In this document: one piece after another, positions 34,721 to 48,300 of the stretch
Layout: every line of letters begins with the position of its first letter
How positions within the stretch are numbered: the stretch's first letter is position 1
Assembly: GCA_015680685.1 (NCBI GenBank)
Contig: MNCI01037842.1
Location: forward strand, 362,783 to 424,782
DNA: 62,000 nt
DNA from: Gnetum montanum
Taxonomy: Eukaryota > Streptophyta > Gnetopsida > Gnetales > Gnetaceae
Direction: 5' to 3'
Translations under genes and position numbers: made by a program
Notes under the pieces: generated by a model
The model's input: only the letters and a program-made list of their open reading frames with translations
Databases searched by the model: none
What the model was told of the DNA's origin: nothing

Positions 34721-35900
34721 TAATTTTATGTTTTATAGCTTCTATGGATTTTCGAATTATAAGGAAAAAATAAGAATAAACACACATGAATTGTGATTCC
34801 TTTTGGGGATAGGTGAAATTTTTATGTTGTAATCCCTCTTGAGAACAAGTTCAACACCACACATGAAATGTAATAAAAATAACTCTTAGTCATAATCTTA
34901 ATGGTCCAACACCATGTTGTACAATTATGGCCTTATTGGATAAGGAAGAATCATCGTAGCTTAAAAAAATGAGAATTAAATAAATATTTTAATTTTTTTT
35001 AGTACTTTATGCTTTTTAGTATTTTACTATTTAAGGTATCAATGGTAGAATAAGGGAAAATCATAATCTTTGTTCACCATGCAAACACTAGACTCTACAT
35101 CAAGCATAAGGTTCTAGGCTACATAAGCAAGGTAGCACTTTAATAGAGTCTATCCATACTATTGAAAAAAATGACTCAAAACACACACAAGACAAGGAAG
35201 AAACTTAACATATCAAAGGAAAGAAGAGCTTTTCACATAAAAAAAGATGCTAAAGGCCAAATGAAAATGCTTAAATAAAGTTATTTTATGTTAGTTCTTA
35301 TCCTAGGTATTTATATTTTTATGAAAAAATAGTGGAGGTTCAATAATGCCGAAGCATCAATGGAGCTCCATTAGCATAGCCTAGACATCCCAAGAACATA
35401 CTAGAGATGGCAGGAAAGTAAATGGACATAACTAGGCTTGCAAGGAGGATGTATTAATGCCCCTATGTTGACATAGGAGATGCACTGATGTAAGGTAGTT
35501 AGCAAATCCCCTTTCCAACATACTTTTCTTCCAAGTTTGGATGAAAGCTAAAACACTAGGAAACATGCTAGAAGATTTCTAAAGTTCCCATAAAAGCTAT
35601 AAATATTCTAGAAAGTCTTAAACATGCTTTAAATCTACAAGTGTAAAATGGAAAACTAGGATGCAAACCTAAGAGGTATAAATCTAAACCATGCATGGGA
35701 ATACTATAAAGACATGGTGTAAAATATTTCCCAAGTCCAAGGCTTATAATTGACTTATAAAATATGACTAGAGGACTCATCATTTTCCCATGACTGCGTA
35801 AAGCTAGTCTCATAGATTTAACAATCAATACATGAAACTAGGACCTAATACATGATGTGATTAATGTCGATAAATACAAGTATAAAAATATATAGACCAT
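34720..35900. other. AT-rich stretch without recognised gene
   Basis: No coding frame on either strand shows a recognisable motif. It lies between two minus-strand relics and could contain an LTR or leader, but no repeated partner was found in the window. Confidence 0.35.
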
Positions 35901-37548
35901 GATTATAATAAAATATAAGTTAGCTTATTGAGAAGTGCTATGGGTGATGGTTGAGAGAAGAATCTCCCTAACATGTTTACTTAATATGAGAATAAGTGTG
36001 AAGATCTAGGAACCAACATATGAAATCTCTAAGGTTAGGCTTCCAGGTCTATTACCCTTTCTTGGAGCTAGTTCTTCTATTTATACATCAGTTACTACTC
36101 TTGTAGAAGTACTTGATGTCATTTCTTAACTTCCACTTTGAATTTCTCATGACTTCTTCTTGCTTGCAAGAGCTTGTGCTGGGCCACATCTAATTCAATC
36201 ACTACTCAATGAAGTTTCTCTTCCAACTCTATGCATAGTTGATTTGCAAAATTTTTAACCACATAAAGACACCTCCTTCANATGATTTGACTTTCATTCT
36301 CCAATATTTGTACCTACTAGGAAAGGAAAAAAACTTTTTTTCTCTTTTTATTTTCTCATTTTCTCCCACTCTTATGACTAATGCTTTAGCTTTCTAACTT
36401 TTTACTTTCAACCATCTTTCATGAACATGACTTTTTTATCAACCTATACTCAAAATAATTCAACATGTAGGTGCATAATCTACACCTTTAAAGTTATTGT
36501 TGAAGATTTTGGTACTAATAGTGTAATGTATTATAGTTTTTTATGTAATCATCTTATCTGAGCTTGGCTTCTTCATAACTTCTTAGATAAAAAGTCTTGT
36601 CAACATCTATGGTTTCTAACTTGACCTATGTTTTAATGAGTTCAATCTTCACCATACCATTAATATTTATAAATAATAACTCAATACGTGAATCAATCCT
36701 TTGCTCTTCTTCTACCTAATGGCTAGTTCTAGGTTTATAAATGGGTACCAATAGGACTTCTACTACATGCTAGATATTGTACATGCTACACCTCAATTGA
36801 TGTCAAGTGCAAATACTTCATGAAGAAACATGAATTTGAGATTGAATTAGGAAATCATAATGAACCATGGGTCGATCATCTATCAAGGAAGAATGGCACT
36901 AGAAAAGATCCTTCCTTATATCATCACCACCTATGATGGCTCTTCTTATTTTTAAGAAATTCTTTTGAAGATCTAGTAAATCCTCAACATGAATTATGAT
37001 AGCCTACTCCTCACATTCAATGTTCATAATAGGTCAAAATTCTCACCAAGAATAGGTTCCTAGGTCTACCTAATACTAAAACCAAGAGATCATGAAATAG
37101 ATCTGCTAGGCCATCATACCTATGTATATTGGGATACTTGAGACACATATGTTAACCTTCTTTAGTACCAATCTAGCTAGTATGAAGGATAGATATGAGA
37201 TACCTCCATAGAAGACATCTCATCCTCTAAATCAAGTATAACCTAAACAACCTCTTGGCATTATCTCAAAGCTACCACCATTATATTCTTCTAGTCCATC
37301 ATTCTTATAGTGATGGGATGTCTTCCCACATGATTAACTATGCCTACTAGTTCACAAAGTTTTTGATTTAACCTTGGAAAGACATAGATCTCCATCTTGT
37401 CTTTGGCCATATCCATGAACTTTTGATCCAAAGCCTTGTAGAAAAAAAATAATTTGTTGAAGGTAAAAATCACTAATGAACCAATGCTTTTAATACTAGA
37501 TTTCCTAAAACTTTTACGGGTAGGCGGCGATGCAAGTCGAGTTGTCAT
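35900..37548 (-). pseudogene. Unidentified minus-strand coding relic with possible coiled coil
   Basis: An 85-residue open stretch at 37,548-37,291 reads SLVIFTFNKLFFFYKALDQK, then KMEIYVFPRLNQKLCELVGI and VNHVGRHPITIRMMD. Further down, around 36,300-36,030, a helical segment contains YVVKNFANQLCIELEEKLH and a Lys/Gln-rich continuation that could form a coiled coil. I do not recognise the family. Its position before a gag-like region on the same strand recalls the extra ORF1 in front of gag in Ogre elements, but the sequence gives no direct proof. Confidence 0.35.
36281..36281. other. Ambiguous base (N)
   Basis: A single undetermined base lies within the minus-strand relic. Confidence 0.95.
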
Positions 37549-37689
37549 TTCGAGAGGTGCTTTGACAAGAAGGTAGACCTATTACTTTTTTTACAAAAAT
37601 GTTGAATGATTCAAGGTAGATATAAATCATATTTGAGAAGGAAATATATGTTATTATTTAATAAATTAAGCATTAGAGGCATTATTTAT

Positions 37690-39230
37690 TTCCCAAGGAG
37701 TTCACTCTAGTGACTAATCACAAAGCACTTCAGTTTCTTAATTTCTAAAAGAAGTCAAGTGCAAACACATGACATGTATGGTACAACTATAGGATTTCAA
37801 TTTTGTGCTCAAGCACAAGAGTGGAAAAGCTCATGTGGTGGTTGATTCATTGTCTAAAATGCATGTGATGAATTTCAGCATTTTTCATGTGAAAGGTATG
37901 AATGATTTTGCTAATTTGTATGAACATAATTCAGATTTTGGATAGGTTTGGAGAAGTCTCCAAGAGCCATTTTTAAGTAGAGTATATCAATAGAGGAAGT
38001 ATCATGTTAAAAATGAACTACTCTGCAAGAATGAAAAGGTTTTTATTTCCAATTATCATTTTAGAAAAATTATTTTGGTTGAAAAACATTATGGTGATAA
38101 GACAAGTCACATGGATAGAGATAAAACATTGAAGCTTGTGAGTAGGCACTATTTTTAGCCTCAAATAGCATTTGAAGTCTCCAAATTTGTAAAGGATTAT
38201 TTGACATGTTAGAAATTTAAGGGAGGTAAAACAGTTTATGGACATTATATATCTTTGTCAATCCTTAGGGAAAAATGTGTCTATGAACTTTGTGAGTGGA
38301 AATCATAAGAAAAAAGGTTGAAATGATTCTCCAAGATGGCACATTTCATTCCATACAAAAGGGTGAGTGATGCATCTCATATTGCAAATTTGATTTTTGA
38401 TCATGTTGTGAGATTTCATGGAATTCCTTTGAATATTGTTCATGATATCAACTTAAAGTTCACTAGTCATTTTTAGATATCTCTTTGGAATATTTTAGGA
38501 AAAAATTTAAATTTTTCTAATGCATATCATCCTCAATCTGATGGCCAAACTAAAATGGTCAATAAATATTTACTTATTATATTTTAGGATGTTTGTGTGA
38601 AGGAAAACCTAATAGGTGAAATACCTTATGATGTCATGTTGAATTTTTCTATAATAGTGTTTTTCAAGCTACTATTAGGAGGAGCCAATTTGAGGTTAAA
38701 TATGGGTTTTGTCAAAATATGATGGATACTATTAAAATCTTTGATGAGGAAGCTCAATTAAGTGTAGATTTTATGGAAGAGATGAAGGATCTTCATGCTT
38801 AAGTAAAGGAAAATCTTAAGAAGGCTAAAGAAAGAATTCCAAAGAGAAATGAGAGCAAGAAAAATCCTAAATTTTTTATTGATAATCTTTTTTGGATGCA
38901 CTTGAAGAAGAAGATGTTGACAAGTGTCAACTTCTCAACATTAAAAGCCAAAAAGATGAATCCTTTCAAGGTAAAGATCAAAATTAATGATAATGCTTTT
39001 GAATTTGATTTACAAATGATGTGGGTATCTTTTTTATTTTTAATGTTGTAGATCTTGTGCATTACCATGGACTAGAAGATGATGAAATTTTACAAGGTAG
39101 CATTGATGAGTTAAAGGGGACTAAAGTCCAAGCCTTCACAGGAGAGGAAGGCAATCGTACTCAAGAAGAGAGAAGCTTCCAACACTCATGGAGTAAAAAG
39201 GTGTGACTACTTAATCCATTGAAAGGATCA
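37690..39230 (+). pseudogene. Element F: RNase H end and integrase fragment of a Ty3/gypsy (chromovirus-type) element
   Basis: PKEFTLVTNHKALQFLN near 37,695 is the TDHKAL..L RNase H motif with Asp changed to Asn. Next come integrase pieces: IILVEKHYGDKTSHM and VKDYLTCQKFK (zinc-binding region), FSKMAHFIPYKRVSDASHIA, VRFHGIPLNIVHDINLKFTS (second catalytic Asp) and FSNAYHPQSDGQTKMVNKYL, where the catalytic Glu has become Lys. FEVKYGF and FEFDLQM..GIFFIFNVVDL near 39,000-39,050 match the C-terminal region of chromovirus polyproteins. The segment around the first catalytic Asp is deleted. RT and gag are absent, and no LTRs were delimited. Confidence 0.8.
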
Positions 39231-41694
39231 AACTACTAATGATTTTGTATGGATTCATGAGACCAAGATTGTTAAGTAGGGAATCAATTCTATCCCTACT
39301 CCCTTATTCACCTAAGTTTACTTTTTGAATGATTGAAGAGCTAGTGTAGGGACATCTCTTCTGAACACCTTTTTTCATCCCCACATGTGGGAAATTGAAG
39401 GTTTTAAGTAACATGAAAGAAATCTTAGAACTTTGCAAATGTCTTTCCTAAGAGTTGGACATGCATAATAGATGTCTTAATCATACATAAGACTTCTTTT
39501 CTAAGAGCTAAAGACTTGCAAGAAAAATCCCATCAATAGGGGATATGTCTTACTAGAGTTAGAGATTAGCCTCATGCACTACAATATCATTAAGTGTGTG
39601 AGTAGTATTCTTCTATGGAATTATGATTCCATTATATTTATAACCTTCTTCAAGAATTAATAGAAGATTTTTTTTCTTCTAGAAATTAAATCATCTTGCG
39701 TACTTCTATATTTTATATGTTTTGAACGGTTAAAGCATATTGGAGTGACCCTACTTTAAGACTTTTAATTTGATGACAAAACCTTGTCGAAGGTATGGCA
39801 TATGTAGGGATAGCATCCTAAATGCCCTAAGAATAGAGGATTATGTATTCATATATACATAATACAAAGTAAAATATGCATAATAAAATATTTAGCAAGA
39901 CATAATAGTAAATAGAAGAAAAAATTCTAAGGGTTATTGGATTTCAACAATTAACCATTAAATATATAAAAGATAAATAACTAAGAATTAATATTAGTTA
40001 GAACCAAATGATATAAAACTTTAACAAGAAGCTTATATCCACTTATGTAAAGTAATAATGTAATCATAATATTTAATTTCTAAAATTAATTATAACTTAT
40101 TGAAACACATTTCATAATTTCAAATTAATAATTAATGTTTGCAAAATATCTTATAATGATAGGTCCATTCTATTCATGCTCTATTACAAGGGACTCAAGA
40201 GTTATGATTATCTATTAAATGAGTAATAACTTTTTGTTTCATATGTACCATGCAAACAATTTAGGTGATGTTTGAATCAAAAAATCAAGGTGATTAATGG
40301 AGTGAAGCGATGAGAAGAACTAGAAGATTAATTTAATTAATTTTATTATTTATAATCTTAAATTTAACACTTAATTTTTCTTATAAAAATTATATAATAT
40401 TCAATTTGATATGTATCATTTATAATTTAAACTTTGAATCTTTATAAGGTGAAATCTAGTATTTAAGTTTATGGTGTAACTTTAATGGATGTGATTTATA
40501 TTTCATTAAAGGATGGATTAATTGTAACTCATAATTACTTATTTAAGTGATAATATGATTCAGGATTTCTCATTATCTATTTGGTAAATGTACAAGTTTT
40601 AATTTGATTGAAAATTTTAAGTTACAAAGGTGTAATATGTCATCAATGAAGACAATAATAAATTGTGCTAAGGGTACAAGTAGCTATGCTCAAGCTTGAA
40701 TCCACATGCTTTGACTTGAGAAGCCTACCATCCCTTAAAATAGCATCAAGACTTGTAAGTTATTTCAATGTGGTAGATTATGTATAGGTTTGATATAGCC
40801 TTTGTTTATTTATTATAGCTTTTATTGCTTTCATGCTTTAATGAGATTTGATTTTATGATCTATTGTTCAATATTCATGTTGTAGCTATATTTGGCATTA
40901 TGTATCTTTAAAGTTTGAATCCTGACTTTTCTTTTGACATTTCCAAGTATTATAATTATTTTTTTATAACTTCTTGAATCTTTTTCTTAATAATCAATAG
41001 CTCTTGATGTTTCTTTCTAAGAACATGTTAGCAGGATGTGGATCAATGCTAATCATGTATTTGGTAATTCTAGAATAATCTTATGATTCTTGTTTCTTAT
41101 TAATGATTCTATTTTGGATTTAACCCCAACCTTCATGAATGTTGGACCCATGTGACCATTGTTCCATATGATTAACCCAATTGTGGAATTTTATACCTTT
41201 TATTTTTATTGACGTTTAACTAATTGTTGCGAATAAAGCCAAGCCATACTTCTCTACCTTACATGAAATTAAATTTTTTTTTCTCATTCTTGTCTTAGTG
41301 ATTAAGGATCACATAGAGCCTTTCTAAAGAGCTTTGGAGCCTTATTGTTATGAAGCATTTCTTCATCAAAAGCATCCTAAATCTTAAGGTAGAGTAATTA
41401 GGTCTTTAATTTTTTATTTTCTGATTATTAGATCTCATTTTCTTCCTTTTCATTTGTGTAGTCTTAACCTTTAAGTTTATTCCATTATATAATTATGTTT
41501 TTTCTCTATGTTGTTCTATATTTTTGTTAAGTTTTCTTATAAATTTTTCCTTTTTGTAGATTTTTAATGATTCTAGCATATTTTGACCTTCAACAACATT
41601 CCAAATAATCTATGAATAATTGGTAGGGCTTGTGGCGATCTTGGCTATGATTGATCAAACTTGTTGATGTTAAATATGATTGGTTCTTGCTAAT
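39230..41694. other. AT-rich region, no gene seen; may hold the 3' LTR of element F
   Basis: Sequence after F's coding end is AT-rich with no coding pattern. A 3' LTR for F is expected near 39,300-39,850, but no matching 5' copy exists in the window, so its limits cannot be set. 39,850-41,690 shows nothing recognisable. Confidence 0.4.
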
Positions 41695-42626
41695 TAATAA
41701 AGCATTGGTTGGCTATGTTGACATAGCATGTTGAGGCAAATGCCTTGAGGCATCTATATGCTAAAAAGTCAATTTTTTATCCACCAATGATATTGCAACT
41801 ATGATATCATATCTACAATGTTGTAGATGCGATATTGTATCTCATGATACATTATCATATCAATGATATCATGAGATGCATACCTACCTAGAAATATAGC
41901 ACTTGTTTACATGATCCAGAGAATTTTCATTCCACCCTTAGGTAGATTCTTGTAATTTTTTTTTACAGTTTTAGCAATAGAGTAAATTCCTGTAGTGTGG
42001 TGTTGAGTAGTTGTACGGAATCTTTATTTGAGTGAAGTGTATTTGGGCATAGTTCATGTCTAGAAATAAAGATCAAGATCGCTTTTCATCATTGCAGCAT
42101 TTACTTAGTTTTATAATTTTACTTAACATAGTTTTTACTATTTTCTTAGTTTAATTATTTACATTTCTAAGCTCTTTACTTTCTTGATCATTAGTAAAGT
42201 AGAATGAGTATAATTGGTTTCAAGTGTTTAAGTGTAATCGTTTGGTAATCCTAGTAGTGTTATTACTTGGTTCCCCCTATAGCATAATGTTTGGTAACCT
42301 AGTAATGGTTATATGAGCCCAAGGCATGTAAAGTAAGCTAGCTAGTTTAGATTTACCTTATTATTGATAGTTAGATTAAAGAATTAATTTTTCCATTACT
42401 GTCAAGATTAGCATAAGGCCATAAAAACATCAATTATCATATGTCTTACTTTGGACTAAACAAAACATGACAAAGCTACCACTAGTCCAAGTGGGAAGAT
42501 AGCGTCTTGTGATCAATGCATAACAATCTAGATGCCACAACTAGTCCCATCCACAAAATTCATCTGAATCATGGGTGGACACTTGTGATTCATATGGTTG
42601 GACGTAGGGGTATCCATCACTCATCA
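41695..42626 (+). repeat. 5' LTR of element C
   Basis: It aligns with the 3' LTR at 48,314-49,007. Its first bases TAATAA are a worn TGATGA, and it ends CACTCATCA. A block of about 235 bp (about 41,765-42,005), rich in GATATCAT words, is absent from the 3' copy. By eye roughly one base in eight differs in the shared part. Confidence 0.87.
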
Positions 42627-42627
42627 T

Positions 42628-42645
42628 CGGTGCCATTTCCGAGGA
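42628..42645 (+). other. Primer binding site of element C, tRNA-Asp type
   Basis: GGTGCCATTTCCGAGGAT begins just after the LTR end. It agrees at 14 of 18 positions with GGCGCCGTTGCCGGGGAT, the complement of the plant tRNA-Asp 3' end. Three of the four differences are C-to-T or G-to-A. Confidence 0.72.
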
Positions 42646-42756
42646 TGGTGCTAGTTATCTAATTTAGTTAGATTATAAATGATCACTATGAAAGTATTAA
42701 TGATTTATCTTTTAGAAAATTAATATTGTAAGTCATACACATTATCAAATAAAAAC

Positions 42757-43870
42757 ATGTCTTCTTCACATAGGATCAAGATTGCATCATGTAATGAAAA
42801 CACTCCTAGGAGAAATGATGGGATCTATACTAAAAAAAATTAGAGTCAACAACCTCAAGTAGGGGTTTCCTATGCTCATTTAGATTCTTACTATACTCAA
42901 AAACTATTTTCAACTCATGTAAATAATTCCACAAGAGATGGAGTAAGTTCTAAAACAAGGAGGACCTCTAGGCCTAGGACCTTCTCTAAACCTAGAATTG
43001 ATAGATCAAGGGACCATAGGGGGAAATATAGGAGCCATCAAAATTCTCCTAGTTTTCCATCTTCCTCTTCCTTTTCCACATTTAGTTCTGATGAAGATGA
43101 ATGTAGATATAAAGATAGTGGTACAATAAGGGGTCAAGATGAAGATAGAAATAGAAATAGATGTGATCATCAAAGTGAGCATAGACGAGATCATTGTAAT
43201 CATATAAATAGAAATAGAAATTATCATCATGACATGTCTAATGATGATGAACCCTTGTTGGCTACTAGGAGCATGATGTAGATAATGGAGGTAGTTAGAA
43301 AACCCCATAAGCATTAAAGGGAAAGTCACATCAAAATACTTGATATGAATAACACCTCTAAATTTATGAAAGGCTATAACTCTAATCCACAACATCACTT
43401 ACAAGCCTTCCATGATGCCTACGCCTTACAAAACATTGAGAGTAAGTGGCAAAAGCTTAAGCTCTTTCCTAGGATACTAGTTGACAAAGCTAAAAGTTAG
43501 TATAGATTGTTGGAACTAGATTCAATCCATTGATGATTCATGATGATGGAGTTTTTTAATGAAAAATGGCAAACTTATGTGAGAGTGTCTAACCTAAGGA
43601 AAAAAATCCAAGGATGGGAGCAAGAACAACATGAATCCTTAGATGTGGCCTTGAACAAATACTATTCACTACTACATAGATGTCTAGGTCATAACTTTAT
43701 CCAAAAATAATAGCTTCTTCACATCATAGATGGGCTTGGTAAGGATCTATGCCGAAGGGCAATTATCTAAATTAAAGTTCCATTAGATACAAAGGTTAGT
43801 TGAACAGGTGGAAAAAGAAGAATGAGAGCTATGTAAAAGGGAAAGTATCAAGAAATATAACCAAGACTCA
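42757..43870 (+). pseudogene. Gag relic of element C
   Basis: The frame starts at ATG 42,757 (MSSSHRIKIASCNENTPRRN). A basic, Arg/Ser/Asp-rich N-terminal region follows (FSKPRIDRSRDHRGKYRS and an RNRNR run), then FMKGYNSNPQHHLQAFHDAY. The Gag core near 43,545-43,690 reads FFNEKWQTYVRVSNLRKKIQ, GWEQEQHESLDVAL and LLHRCLGHNF. This corresponds to the FF.KFFP..K...LR..I..F.Q...ESL.EAWERFK.LLR.CPHHG pattern of Athila Gag. Stops are TAG or TAA at likely Gln or Trp codons. Open frames on the opposite strand here are shadows. Confidence 0.77.
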
Positions 43871-44189
43871 ACTCTTCAAACAAGAGATAGGGAAAAAGAG
43901 GAAGCTCCTCATGACTTGATTTCACAATAGACCTTGCCAATACAAAAGGCTATTTTTGAGATTGAAGTAAGGATAGATAAGATGTGAGAGTTAATAAATG
44001 ACAAAGTTATGACCTATGTGAGAACCATAGAGAAGAGAGTAATGCAAAAAGAATATACTGAGTAGAGCAAGAAGAGGAAAAAGAATAAAGAAATAGGTAG
44101 GAACACTTATCAAAAAAAAAGGAAAATAACTATAGAAGAAGAGGTTGTAGACTGAAACCATAGAAAAGGATGATGGATATGACATTTAC

Positions 44190-45428
44190 CTATATGACCA
44201 TCCAAAGGGCTATTGCCTAGTCATGTTACATCTACATGAGTACTGGAATTTTTCTTTGAATCCCAAGTTTGTACAAAAGCAAATTCCTAGGAAATTACCT
44301 TACTCACAAGGTAATTATAGATAATCCTACAACCAATTGTACTCTTCTAGTGGGACTTTTTATCAACATCAAAATCACTATCAACTACAATGGTAAAACC
44401 CACAGTCATGGGGGATGCCATCATCAAGTTAGCACTACCCTTATTGTCAGTCAAACTAACATGGATATTATGTTCAACAACCTATTTTCCCAACTGGTTC
44501 TAACTCCTCTACCTCAAATCACTACTACCACTCTTTTGAATATCATCAACTTGCAACATCTCCTATGGGATCACCATCTCAAACCTCTTGTCCTCCATAA
44601 CTTCCTCAATATTCTCATGCTTCCCTCCACCATATGTCACCACCAACAACACAGGAAGGATTGGCATCACAACATCAACAGAAGAATGCCACTTATGTTA
44701 TGAACATATGTGTAAATGATAATTCTAGTAGATATCAACCACAGTTTCAAAAATGTCCTTTCTTTAGGATAGTTTCCAAAAATGGACACAAAACTCATAG
44801 ACCTACTAGCTCATCAAAATTAGCACAAGGCTAGCTAAATGTAACACCCTTCCTCACCAAAATAATGTCTCCCAATACTATGTAAGAGCCAACACCCATT
44901 ACCACTCTAATGTTAAACATAATAGATGAGCCTATCACTATGGAAAGATAGATAATTCCATGCATTACTACTAAAAAAGAAGGATGCAATTGTGGATCGA
45001 CCTTCTAGAATGTCAACATATTCATTACAATAGTCCAAAACAGTGAAAAAAAAATGTGTGCAAAAGAAAGAGCAAGAGCCACAAAACCAAAAGACACCCT
45101 ATTGTCACTAAATGAGAACCAAAAATTGTCTAAAACATGCATGGAAATATCTGAACCACTTACTAATTTCCAATCTAAGAAAATGACTCCAGCGAAGAAC
45201 CTTAAAATGAAACTAATAAATCATAATCATACACTAAAAGGGAAAGAAAATAGGTACTTAGATGATCAAAACTCAACTACCATTAAAATTACATGGAATA
45301 ATAATCAAAAAGTTAAGTCAATAAAGATTGTAAGTGAACCATCTAGAGTGTATGATCCATGGGATCTAGGGAGCATTTTCCAATCACTCATCCATGAGTT
45401 TAGTCATGGAGGAGATGTCTTATCCTAA
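44190..45428 (+). pseudogene. Gag C-terminus and post-protease tail of element C, protease deleted
   Basis: KLPYSQGNYR near 44,295 and a Tyr/Pro/Gln-rich linker run to QFQKCPFF near 44,760, all matching element D. The protease region present in D at about 2,000-2,590 is almost entirely missing here (a gap between about 44,850 and 44,970). Similarity then resumes at KKEGCNCGSTF and continues through an open 124-residue stretch (45,054-45,428) that ends GSIFQSLIHEFSHGGDVLS and a stop. D ends at the same place, which shows that the gag-protease frame of this family terminates here and does not continue into RT. Confidence 0.7.
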
Positions 45429-45429
45429 T

Positions 45430-47510
45430 TTAGGAATTTCTAAGCGCTTTTCCATTTTTTTATTTTACCATTCTTCTTAATTTTTCTAATTCTTTGATAG
45501 AATTTCATTTCTTTAATTTTTTTTACATGCTTTTACATTTTTCAATTCTTTTAACATTTTTCATTTTTTTCACCTTTTCACAATTCTTACTATCTTTTCA
45601 TTTCTTTTATACTTCGTTTTAAATCCTTTGTAAATAATTTTGAATACTAATAAGATAAATTGAATAAAGGTAAGATGTAGTCCAATAAGGTGAAGATTTC
45701 TCTATGTTATCAAGTCATGAGACTGATTATTTAAATAGTGAGCCCAGATCATCCATCCATCCATTCTATTAATAAGAGGTTCCTACCATGGCCATAATGA
45801 TATTCTTTTCCATAATACAACTAAGAATAAACTTGTGGTCATTATGCCTAGATAGAAAAGTGAAGAACTAGGTGGGAATGAAAAGGGTGTGACATCAAGG
45901 TGACTTGTGAATTCTTGTTGGATTATTATTGTAAGATTTTATCATATTACTATGGTTGTATTATATCCTTGTAGATCTAATAAAAATGGAAGTAAGAGTT
46001 AAATAAGTTCTACCTTAAAAGGTTAACACAGATAAAAAAATAAAAGAGCACAAAATAAATTTCTAGGGGTCCCACTAGAAAGACATGTTACCCATGCATG
46101 AAGGTAGGTGGCTTCTTAGAAATGTAAAAATAAAAATAAGGTGCCATGATTAAAAATCCTACCTTGGACAATATGCCAAGTGACAATATTTCTTGTAACA
46201 TTGATAGTCTTACGATTGTATCTCCAAGAGATGAAACGATGCAATGTGACTAGAATGTAGTTTAGACTTGGTTTAAATATGGGACAGAAAGGCTAATGAT
46301 TACTTTAACCACTAATAAAATATAACAATTCATTATGCCTATGGTAAGATACCTCACATCCTAATTTCTGCAATCCCTTCTAAGTCTATCCCATCTCACT
46401 TTTTAAATAGTCAGAACTTGTGATTTTAGGTAACATAGGATTAATTTCCCAATATGGTGATAGTAACATGTGTGTTTTGCTAAACATGTATGTCTTACAT
46501 TCAACTCCTTGAGTACCTTAGGACACTTTTAGGCATTGTTATACATGGGCACTAAGGGCTAGAGCCTACTTTAGGGAGGGCCCACTTGTATAACTCTTGT
46601 ATTTCATACTTGCCAAGTAATTCCACATCATCTTGTGCCTTAAAAAACATCTAATAAACTTTCCATATCATCTAATAATTTTTCCATACATAAAAAATTC
46701 AAGATTCCTTCTTCATAAACCTTCTTATCCATACTATAAACTTTCATTGCTCAAGATTCTTTCTTCATGAACTTTGAATGCTAAATTGTTGAAAACTATG
46801 TATTACTCATGGCCATGGCTCTCTACACAAGCTTTACATCTTCCAAACATTTCATTTGACTTATTTTTTTCAATAAAAATCAATGAAAAATTTGAACTTC
46901 TTAATGATAACATCATAGTTACCATGTTATAGGCACCTATGATGTCATATCTATGATGTTGCACATATAAAAATAATATATATACATGTAGGAGTTAGTG
47001 AAATTTTTCATTTATCTCATTTGTAGCAAGAGAAGTTTTTGTAGTTTTTTTCCTCAACTTTCTTGCACACTAGCTTTCAAAGGCCATAACTTCATCCTCA
47101 TAGCTCTAATTTTTAAAATTCTTAAATCCTGTTGATCCATAGTGTTTGACTTAGTCGTGGGAGGGTGCATTACGTGATAAAAGCAAAAATTTGAAATTTT
47201 GAGCCAAAAATTCTTAATGTCGAAAGATACTATAAAGGGTAAGTATAAGTAGATAATAAGAACCTTAAAGTTAATTAAATGAAATAAGGCTACAAAAGAT
47301 TCAGATAATACTCTTAATAGAACATATCAACTATTTTAGGCCATAATAAGCAAGGAAAATGATAGAAGGTCATAAGTAACTAAAGGATATAACACCTAAG
47401 GGATTTCTTTTTAAAATTTTTTGAACCCTGCAATCATAGTAAGATAAGAACTTGATCTAAACAAGGGTATGAGCAAGCTGAAGAACTTTTAAGAATTGAT
47501 AAAATGACCC
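45430..47510. other. Non-coding internal spacer of element C
   Basis: A T-rich pyrimidine tract (about 45,440-45,620) is followed by 1.9 kb without coding frames. Landmarks such as CCATGGCCATAATGATATTC, GGGTGTGACATCAAGG and GGGCTAGAGCCTACTTT are shared in order with element D at 3,040-5,090. Confidence 0.7.
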
Positions 47511-47537
47511 TAATAATTTCAAACCCTTATTGATTGT

Positions 47538-48120
47538 AGATGGCCTGGAAAAGAATACCAAAAGAAGAACCTTCACAACATGGGAGAAAAAGAACAAGAA
47601 GTCATGGGAGAGGCCAAGTGAGGAAACAAACCTCATAAGAAAAACATTTAGAGAAGGAGGCTCAATCATACAACATTCATCAAGAAACTCCTACTATAGA
47701 GCACTTAGCCCATGGAGAGACAAAAATCCCACAAGAACCTAAATAAGGATGGTGCCTCATGATTTTACCAAATTGCCTCTAGGCCATGCAAGAAGATCGA
47801 CCATGTCCATGATCATTGCGGAACTAAATTTTAGTCGCTTTATGGAATTTTTTCCAAAAGTAATGAAGACACAACTCTAAGCATTTCCATTATGACCCAC
47901 ACTAACCAATAGTAGTGAATGGAACTTAGGAGAAACCTATCAATTCTAGCAAAATAAATAGGCCGATGCTCTAGTGAAACTTGAAGGAGTCTTTGTGCCA
48001 TACTCAATAGAGAGGACATTTGGAAAAGAAAGACAAGGATAGAATAGGAGAAACTTTCCAGAAGCTTGAAAATAAAGAAAAGAAGCCAATGGAAGAGCCA
48101 CCACTATCCAAAATATGAAC
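47538..48120 (+). pseudogene. Second ORF of element C, internally deleted
   Basis: One frame from ATG 47,538 gives a very basic N-terminus (MAWKRIPKEEPSQHGRKRTR and onward) and IHQETPTIEH. After a shift, MIIAELNFSRFMEFFPKVMK, PTLTNSSEWNLGE and ADALVKLEGVFV follow, matching element D near 5,300-5,480. Most of the D-type coiled-coil portion is deleted here: the sequence jumps to the last codons (KEANGRATT, compare KETYGRATS in D) shortly before the polypurine tract. The basic N-terminus could bind nucleic acid. Function unknown. Confidence 0.6.
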
Positions 48121-48300
48121 TACATCAAGCCACTTCAAAATTTATTTTTGTTTTCTCATGTAATTGTGTCATTTTTGTACACACCACTGTGGCACTTAGA
48201 GTCAATCAGTAGTTAGCATTAGTCAATAATCCCATCACTTCCATTTTTTTGTAAAGAAAGCTTAGTCCTATCTTGTTAACTTAAGGACAAGTTTTTACTC

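Noticed and set aside
43006-43398. 130-codon open frame on the minus strand
   Set aside because: It lies antisense to the Arg/Asp-rich N-terminal part of element C's gag and shows no pattern of its own; the plus-strand reading is the gag relic.
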